From the NCBI GenBank assembly GCA_902806425.1, contig CADCWP010000366.1, forward strand, positions 1 through 45,318: a stretch of 45,318 nucleotides of DNA. Direction: 5' to 3'. Origin of the DNA: an uncultured Truepera sp. GTDB taxonomy: Bacteria > Deinococcota > Deinococci > Deinococcales > Trueperaceae. The notes below the pieces were generated by a model that was not told the origin of the DNA, did not search any database, and was given only the letters and a program-made list of their open reading frames with translations. The translations under genes and the position numbers were made by a program. The number at the start of each line of letters is the position of its first letter. Within the stretch, counting starts at the first letter, position 1. Below are positions 40,885-45,318 of this stretch, in pieces.

Positions 40885-40895
40885 TATACAGTATA
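40885..40895. promoter_or_regulatory. Palindrome TATACAGTATA at the GDH promoter
   Basis: A perfect five-base inverted repeat with one central base. On the minus strand it contains TATACT (40890-40895), a good -10 for the GDH gene, with a leader of about 65 bases. It could be an operator, or simply a symmetrical -10 region. Confidence 0.45.
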
Positions 40896-40956
40896 CACAC
40901 CGGGTCACGCCCGCCCCGGTGCTCGTGATGACCTTTGTGCAACGCCCGTAAAGAAC

Positions 40957-40976
40957 CCGGTACGCCCGTTTACCGG
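40957..40976. promoter_or_regulatory. Inverted repeat CCGGTA-N8-TACCGG upstream of lspA
   Basis: A perfect six-base dyad centred 20 bases before the lspA -10, so it covers the -35 position. This is a typical operator placement. The regulator is unknown. Confidence 0.4.
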
Positions 40977-40986
40977 AACAGGTGTT

Positions 40987-40992
40987 TATACT
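40987..40992 (+). promoter_or_regulatory. -10 box TATACT, leaderless promoter of lspA
   Basis: TATACT, six bases, then ATG 40999, with a dyad in place of a -35. Confidence 0.6.
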
Positions 40993-40998
40993 AGGTCC

Positions 40999-41484
40999 AT
41001 GTATCTGCTCATCGCGGCGGCCCTGATCGCCTTGGACCAACTTACGAAAGTCTGGGCCGTCAATACGTTCACATTGGACGGCCCGAGCGTCCCCATCGGG
41101 TTAGGGTTTCACTTTACCTACACTCGAAATATCGGCGCGGCCTTTGGCATCTTGCAGCGCGGCCCGACCGCGACGCTCCTTTTAGGCGTGCTGTCGGCGG
41201 TTGTGGCGCTAGGTATCCTTATCTACTTGTTGCGGCGGGCGAGCACGCTTTCCAGGTTGCAGGTCTCAGCCTTTACGCTGATCTTAGCGGGGGCGGTCGG
41301 CAATATGATCGACCGTTTTGCCCTCGGCTATGTCCGCGACTTTATCCACTTCTACTTGCCGAACTTTAACTTCCCGGTCTTTAACATCGCCGACAGCTGT
41401 GTGGTGATCGGGGCTGGACTACTTATTTTGTCGAGCTTCCTTGACCGCCCGGAGCGCGAACCGGACTATCAACCTGAGCGCTAA
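40999..41484 (+). CDS. lspA: Lipoprotein signal peptidase (signal peptidase II)
   Basis: A 161-residue inner-membrane aspartic protease with four helices that removes signal peptides from lipoproteins. DQLTKVWA opens the fold. YTRNIGAAFGIL, GNMIDR (first catalytic Asp) and FPVFNIADSCVVIG (second Asp) are all intact. The stop overlaps the convergent prmC stop by four bases. The lipoprotein at 28162 is one expected substrate. Confidence 0.96.
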   Translation: MYLLIAAALIALDQLTKVWAVNTFTLDGPSVPIGLGFHFTYTRNIGAAFGILQRGPTATLLLGVLSAVVALGILIYLLRRASTLSRLQVSAFTLILAGAVGNMIDRFALGYVRDFIHFYLPNFNFPVFNIADSCVVIGAGLLILSSFLDRPEREPDYQPER

Positions 41485-42320
41485 CGCCTCAAAAATAAAA
41501 ACCGCGCTCGCCCTACCAAATCAGGATAAACAGCCGCCTCAGCCCACGCTCGGCTCTCTGCGTGGGCTCGCGCTACGTTGCGCGGGTCGAGTTCTATCAC
41601 GCAGACCGCGTCCGGCCTGAGAAGCCGCAGTGCCTGAGCGCTGAGCTTGCGAAAGTGCCCCAACCCATCTGCGCCCGAAAAAAGCGCCCCCGGCGGGTCC
41701 CGCCGCACCTCGGGGCTGAGCTGCGCGGCGTCGGCAGCAGGCAGATACGGTGGGTTGGTAACGAGCAGGTCGGCGCTCCGGGCAAACGCCCGCACGTCCG
41801 GCGCACTCAGTAGGTCCGAGCGGGAGAAGGTAACGCCTAAACTAAGCCGCGCCGCGTTCGCCGCCGCCACCTTTAGCGCCGCTGCTGAGAGGTCCGTACC
41901 CCACACCGACGCGTCGGGACGTTCCGCTTTGACGGCTAGGGCGACCGCTCCGCTGCCGGTGCCGACGTCGAGTACCTTGGGCGCAGGCACAGCTACAAGG
42001 GCGGTCAAACCCAGTTCGACCAAGCACTCCGTTTCGGGCCGCGGAATGAGCGTGTCCGGCGTGACCCGCACCGTCAGGCCGTAAAAGTGCGCGACGCCCA
42101 AGATGTGCTGGAGCGGTTCACGCGCCTCACGGCGCTCGAGCCACCCCCCCAACTCGGTCAGCTCGGCGGCGCTCAAGGTGCGCGTGCGGCTGAGCAGGAG
42201 GTCGCTGCGCGACGCGTTTAGTAGCGCCCCCAGCAAGGCCGACGCCTCAGCCTCGGCGCTCGTCAGACCCGCACGTTCCAACCGCTCCCCCGCTGCCTTT
42301 AGCGCTTCACCCACAGTCAT
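41481..42320 (-). CDS. prmC: Peptide chain release factor N5-glutamine methyltransferase
   Basis: A 279-residue SAM-dependent enzyme that methylates the glutamine of the GGQ motif in RF1 and RF2. The N-terminal helical domain binds the factor. TLIPRPETECLVELGL, LDVGTGSGAVALAVK (SAM) and LLVTNPPYLPAAD (catalytic NPPY) are diagnostic. ATG 42320 lies two bases after the stop of the queuosine-salvage gene, so the two form an operon. Confidence 0.94.
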   Translation of the reverse strand: MTVGEALKAAGERLERAGLTSAEAEASALLGALLNASRSDLLLSRTRTLSAAELTELGGWLERREAREPLQHILGVAHFYGLTVRVTPDTLIPRPETECLVELGLTALVAVPAPKVLDVGTGSGAVALAVKAERPDASVWGTDLSAAALKVAAANAARLSLGVTFSRSDLLSAPDVRAFARSADLLVTNPPYLPAADAAQLSPEVRRDPPGALFSGADGLGHFRKLSAQALRLLRPDAVCVIELDPRNVARAHAESRAWAEAAVYPDLVGRARFLFLRR

Positions 42321-42322
42321 GT

Positions 42323-43264
42323 TCAGTAAAAGACCGTTCTGGTACGGTGCCGCGGCGCCGCCTTGTACACCGCTCCCTGCCCTCGGTTCCAGAGGTACAC
42401 GTCAAGCTGCCGCGCCGTCACCCCCGGCAGCAACTCTGTGAGCTTTTGGGCTGTGTGGAGGGCGACGGCGCGAATCTCGATCTCCTCGGGCGACCCGGCG
42501 GCGATCAGCTCGCCCGCGCCTATCCGCTCGGCCAGCCTGGGCGCGTAGCGGAGCACGCCGTCAACCCGCAGAACATGAGGCACCAGATTGTCAGCAAAGA
42601 TGGTGAGCTTGTCCAGGTCCCTAAACGCACCCCAGCCTTGGCCATCAAACGCCAGCGCCAAGTCCGACGGCGTGATCTGGGCGCGCTTAAAGAGCGGCAC
42701 CGCCAACCCGCCGTACTCGGACACGTCCTGAAAGTAGGGCATCGCAGCTAAAAGTTCGGCCAGCCGCTCCGCCGACCCCTCCGCCGCCTCGACGAGCCTT
42801 ACAAAAGAACCGCCGAAGCGTTCGGAGAGGTAGCTGCCGAGCTGCCCGAGCGCCTCTGCAAAGTGCCGCATCAGCTCGGCGCGTACCGGCTCACGCAGGT
42901 CTTGACCGAATACGGCGGCGGTACGCTCCGGCGTCAGCGCGCACAGCTCGTCCGCTGACAGGGGGCCGTGCGCCTCAAAGTAGTCCTTAAGGGCCGAGGC
43001 GACGGTGAAGTAGCCCGACATACCGGGGCGCTTGAGGAGGTGCGGGAAGTATCCGGAACCGAAATTAACCGTATCTAGCGTGATGTTAAAGGCCAGCACC
43101 GCTTCCGGGTCGCCGGTGAGGTGATGCGCGGCGTCATACCCGGGGGTGCTTAAGGCGGACGTGTCGAGGTTGGCGGCGTAAGCCACGAGGGCGTCGGGCT
43201 CGAGGCTTACAAACCGCGCCCGCTCCGCTACGAGCGCACACGCTTGTTTGATCTCAGAGAACAC
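42323..43264 (-). CDS. Queuosine-salvage protein (QNG1/DUF2419 family)
   Basis: A 313-residue protein of the family whose eukaryotic and some bacterial members release queuine from queuosine 5'-monophosphate. FNFGSGY-type NFGSGYFPHLLKRPGMSG, GYFTVASALKDYF, LTIFADNLVPHVLRVDGVL and GSPEEIEIRAVALHTAQKL match the conserved blocks in order. The role would be recycling of the queuine base for tRNA modification. The GTG at 43264 is five bases from a TAGACT box. It is co-transcribed with prmC. Assignment is from memory of the family's motifs. Confidence 0.8.
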   Translation of the reverse strand: MFSEIKQACALVAERARFVSLEPDALVAYAANLDTSALSTPGYDAAHHLTGDPEAVLAFNITLDTVNFGSGYFPHLLKRPGMSGYFTVASALKDYFEAHGPLSADELCALTPERTAAVFGQDLREPVRAELMRHFAEALGQLGSYLSERFGGSFVRLVEAAEGSAERLAELLAAMPYFQDVSEYGGLAVPLFKRAQITPSDLALAFDGQGWGAFRDLDKLTIFADNLVPHVLRVDGVLRYAPRLAERIGAGELIAAGSPEEIEIRAVALHTAQKLTELLPGVTARQLDVYLWNRGQGAVYKAAPRHRTRTVFY

Positions 43265-43269
43265 AGGCT

Positions 43270-43275
43270 AGTCTA
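43270..43275 (-). promoter_or_regulatory. -10 box TAGACT, leaderless promoter of the QNG1-like gene and prmC
   Basis: Minus-strand TAGACT, five bases, then GTG 43264. Confidence 0.55.
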
Positions 43276-43328
43276 GCCGTTTTGCTCAGTCAAGGTTCGT
43301 CGTAGTGCGGGTTTATCAGAGAGCTGTT

Positions 43329-43345
43329 GGTTAAGAATCTTAACC
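43329..43345. promoter_or_regulatory. Inverted repeat GGTTAAG-AAT-CTTAACC
   Basis: A perfect seven-base dyad with a three-base centre. It lies at the expected -35 position of the + strand box TAGAAT at 43360 and about 55 bases behind the minus-strand promoter of the QNG1-like gene. It is a plausible operator. Confidence 0.45.
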
Positions 43346-43359
43346 AGCCCCGCTCACAG

Positions 43360-43365
43360 TAGAAT
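43360..43365 (+). promoter_or_regulatory. -10 box TAGAAT before the broken DinB-type gene
   Basis: TAGAAT, 40 bases before ATG 43406. The promoter and dyad remain although the gene is frame-broken. Confidence 0.4.
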
Positions 43366-43405
43366 AAGGGCTACGCGTGAAGGCGTTCCAAAGTAGTTGT
43401 TGAAA

Positions 43406-43928
43406 ATGGAGCAAGCATTTGTCACCGAATGCCGTGACCTGCTGCGTGAACAGTATCTGCCCAAGATCGAGCGTTGCTTGGAGCGCCTCGACGATAAAGC
43501 TATCTGGTGGTGTCCTAACCCGGAGGTCAACAGTGTCGGCAACCTGGTTTTCCACCACTCTGACACCTTGCGGCACTGGATGGTTAGCGGTGTAGACGGA
43601 GCACCCAGTCAGCGCGACCGTGACGCCGAGTTCGACGCGGACGTATGATGACGCGGCTCGAGCTAATTACAACTCTTAAGCAAGCCGTTCAGGACGCCGA
43701 CGAGGTGTTAACAAACTCGAGCCTGATACGCCGATGACTAAAAAGGAAATCAGGGGACGGAGCGTCAACCTGCTCTACGCGATTATGCACGTCCCCGAAC
43801 ACTTTTCGGTGCATACGGGTCAGATCATCTTACTCACCAAGCTTATCCGGGCCGAAAGCCTGGACTTTTACGACTTTTCGTTTGGCGCGCCACTTCACAA
43901 CTTGCGCGCGCCTTTCAGGATAGATTAG
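43406..43928 (+). pseudogene. DinB-type (DUF1572) gene broken by two frameshifts
   Basis: Three frames together give one complete family member of about 175 residues. Frame one (43406-43648) reads to WWCPNPEVNSVGNLVFHH and SQRDRDAEF. A second frame (from about 43640 to 43737) gives TRLELITTLKQAVQDADEVL. A third (from about 43722 to 43928) gives YAIMHVPEHFSVHTGQIILL and LDFYDFS. The order and spacing match intact DUF1572 proteins of the DinB four-helix superfamily, which bind a metal through histidines. The histidines of NLVFHH and HVPEHFSVHTGQ survive. The decay is recent, or the sequence has two errors here. Confidence 0.75.
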
Positions 43929-43968
43929 AAGCTACACCCGAGCCAAAACTACTCTGCGCCGGACCAAG

Positions 43969-43993
43969 AAAAAGAGGCCGTCGTAACGCCCCT
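43969..43993 (-). terminator. Candidate terminator after khpB
   Basis: On the minus strand an imperfect six-pair stem (AGGGGC with GCCTCT, one G-T pair) closes a nine-base loop and is followed by TTTTTC. It lies about 20 bases after the khpB stop. Confidence 0.4.
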
Positions 43994-44013
43994 TTCAGTA
44001 CCGGACAAGGCCC

Positions 44014-44628
44014 TTAACGCGGCTTGACGACTACCCGGCGGTTTTTGCCCTCACCCGACGACTCACTCTCGACTGCCGCGTCGTCGGCTAAGGTCATATG
44101 GACGACGCGACGTTCGGCGGCGCTCATGGGCTCCAGCTCGACTGCAAAGCCGGTTTTACGCGCCCTCGCCGCGGCTTTTAACGCGACGCCGCGCAACCGC
44201 TCGTCACGCCGCTCTTTGTACCCGCCAACATCGACCGAGACGCGCACATGCGGCACCGACTCGTCTTTATTGACAACCGCGTTGGTCAGGTACTCGAGAG
44301 CGGCCAGCGTCCGCCCGCCCCGCCCGATAATCTTGCCCGCGTCGCCGCCGTAGATGTTGGCCTCTAAGCCGCCCTCGACCTCACGCACTTCGGTAGCGTA
44401 GCCGGGGTCTAAGTTAAGAAGCAGGGTGACCAGAAACGATTCACAACGCTCGGTGTAGTCGCCACTGACTGTAGAAACGGGGGCGTCGTAGCTAAGGCGC
44501 TCCCCCTTGTCCTCGCGCGCGAACGATTCAGCCTCCACATAAGGGGTCGGTGCGAGCGGACTACTCTCGTCCTCGTGGGTGTCGATGCCGAGGTCGCTTA
44601 GGTACTTGTCGAGGTCGTTGTCCGCCAC
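44014..44628 (-). CDS. khpB: KhpB/Jag RNA-binding protein (KH + R3H)
   Basis: A 204-residue protein. The first 75 residues are acidic and loosely ordered. A type II KH domain follows with GKIIGRGGRTLAALEYL, then an R3H domain ending MSAAERRVVHMTLADDAAVES and a basic tail. Known homologues (Jag, SpoIIIJ-associated) bind RNA with KhpA and affect cell-wall growth. The Jag-N domain of Firmicutes is absent or very reduced. GTG 44628 gives the natural start eight bases after the yidC stop; the frame is open further but lies inside yidC. Confidence 0.9.
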   Translation of the reverse strand: MADNDLDKYLSDLGIDTHEDESSPLAPTPYVEAESFAREDKGERLSYDAPVSTVSGDYTERCESFLVTLLLNLDPGYATEVREVEGGLEANIYGGDAGKIIGRGGRTLAALEYLTNAVVNKDESVPHVRVSVDVGGYKERRDERLRGVALKAAARARKTGFAVELEPMSAAERRVVHMTLADDAAVESESSGEGKNRRVVVKPR

Positions 44629-44636
44629 GGGTCCCC

Positions 44637-45318
44637 CTACTTGGCTTTCGCCTTGGTTTTCGGTTTGGCTTTGGCGGGCGCTTTGGTGCCCTTGTCGGAC
44701 CTCATGGCTGGCTTGACGGCGGGCGTCGACACCGGCGTCACGCCTGTCGCCAGCGCCGGGGCGGCGGGGGTAAGGTTGCGCTGAATAAGCCACTGCTGCA
44801 AGACCTGCACCAGCATCGAGGTGATGAGATACAAGGTGACCCCAGCTGGAAAGGTAAAGGCGAAAAAGACGAAAACCCCGCTTATAAGGAGCTGTTGCTG
44901 CAACGTCTGCCGGTTTCCTTTGGACGACACCACAGCCTGCGCGACCATGATGGCGACGTATAGGATCGGCAGCAGGAAAAGGGGATCGTTCAGGCCGAGG
45001 TCGGGAATCCAGAGGAACCCTTCGTTAAACTCGAAGTTGATGAATACGCGCCATAGAATGATAAAGATCGGCATCTGGATAAGCGCTGGGAGGCAGCCGC
45101 CCGCCGGGTTGACACCCGCCTCCTGATACATCTTCATCGTCTCCTGCGTCAGTTTTTCACGGTCGTCCTTATACTTCTTTTGCAGCTCCTGAAGTTTGGG
45201 CTGAATCGTCTGCATCCCGACCATCGACTTCATCTGGATGTGGATAAGCGGCCACACCAGGAGGCGGAAAAGCAGCGTCAGGAAGATGATAGCAAGTCCC
45301 CAACTCCCGACAAAACCG
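44637..45318 (-). CDS. yidC: Membrane protein insertase YidC, 5' part outside the window
   Basis: The frame runs off the end of the window, so only the C-terminal 227 residues or so are seen. They carry the conserved insertase core: the first core helix (GLAIIFLTLLFRLLVWPL), the cytoplasmic hairpin MQTIQPKLQELQKKYKDD, then NPAGGCLPALIQMPIFIILW and three further helices, and a Lys/Ala/Pro tail for ribosome contact. The order yidC-khpB is the usual one in the rnpA-yidC-khpB region of many bacteria. The hydrophilic P1 region or its absence cannot be judged. Confidence 0.93.
   Translation of the reverse strand, partial: GFVGSWGLAIIFLTLLFRLLVWPLIHIQMKSMVGMQTIQPKLQELQKKYKDDREKLTQETMKMYQEAGVNPAGGCLPALIQMPIFIILWRVFINFEFNEGFLWIPDLGLNDPLFLLPILYVAIMVAQAVVSSKGNRQTLQQQLLISGVFVFFAFTFPAGVTLYLITSMLVQVLQQWLIQRNLTPAAPALATGVTPVSTPAVKPAMRSDKGTKAPAKAKPKTKAKAK

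Noticed and set aside
40819-41040. A 74-codon extension of the GDH frame
   Set aside because: It overlaps the start of lspA and the promoter dyads; AAGGAGG at 40827-40833 marks the GTG at 40818.

Overview
The window looks like chromosomal DNA of a high-GC bacterium (roughly 65% G+C by eye), most probably from the Deinococcota (Deinococcus/Thermus/Truepera side). The best clue is promoter layout. At least thirteen genes have a TANNNT -10 box 5 to 9 bases before the start codon, so their mRNAs should be leaderless, a habit well documented in Deinococcus. A very large NAD-glutamate dehydrogenase, an L28 of the zinc-ribbon type and a yidC-khpB pair fit a bacterial housekeeping background. I see no rRNA, tRNA, CRISPR array, insertion sequence, phage gene or replication origin, and no gene-free stretch longer than about 300 bases.

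Layout. (1) 1-8477 is mixed housekeeping: the 3' part of a class III nucleotide cyclase fused to a P-loop ATPase, an unknown protein, a PLP-dependent threonine/serine dehydratase-like enzyme, a YhcB/ZapG-like envelope protein, guanine deaminase, a secreted cell-wall amidase, and a NUDIX-PATAN pair. (2) 8466-26711 is one long plus-strand polysaccharide locus: chain-length protein, UDP-glucose dehydrogenase, three glycosyltransferases, three Wzy/WaaL-like membrane proteins, GDP-mannose dehydratase and reductase, a DUF3995 protein and a complete dTDP-rhamnose set in the order rmlA-rmlD-rmlC-rmlB. (3) 26763-28139 holds undecaprenyl diphosphate synthase and an orphan adenylyl/cytidylyltransferase. 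(4) 28162-34659 is mainly minus-strand housekeeping: a GC-poor lipoprotein, FtsK, an AI-2E-family permease, rpmB with a clear terminator, and an RNA methyltransferase, diverging from hemW. (5) 36025-45318 holds NAD-GDH, lspA, prmC with a queuosine-salvage (QNG1/DUF2419) gene, a frame-broken DinB-type gene, khpB and the start-truncated yidC.

How the genes work together. The locus in region 2 should make UDP-glucuronate, GDP-deoxyhexose (rhamnose-type) and dTDP-L-rhamnose, load a first sugar phosphate on undecaprenyl phosphate, extend it with the glycosyltransferases, and polymerise or ligate it outside the membrane. uppS just downstream makes the lipid carrier. The outstanding gene is the 1034-residue protein at 19904-23008. 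It joins a Wzy/WaaL-like polymerase or ligase, itself carrying an inserted lectin-like beta-sandwich, to a complete initiating polyprenyl-phosphate sugar-phosphate transferase. The gene just before it has the same kind of insert. The first and last steps of a lipid-linked glycan pathway would thus sit on one chain, while no Wzx flippase or outer-membrane exporter is visible here.

Other points. Two tiny ORFs bridge genes through ATGA overlaps at the head of the locus. Two genes in it appear to use non-standard start codons (ATC, CTG) behind well-placed Shine-Dalgarno sequences. The palindrome CTCGAG is present about 80 times, roughly five times the number expected.
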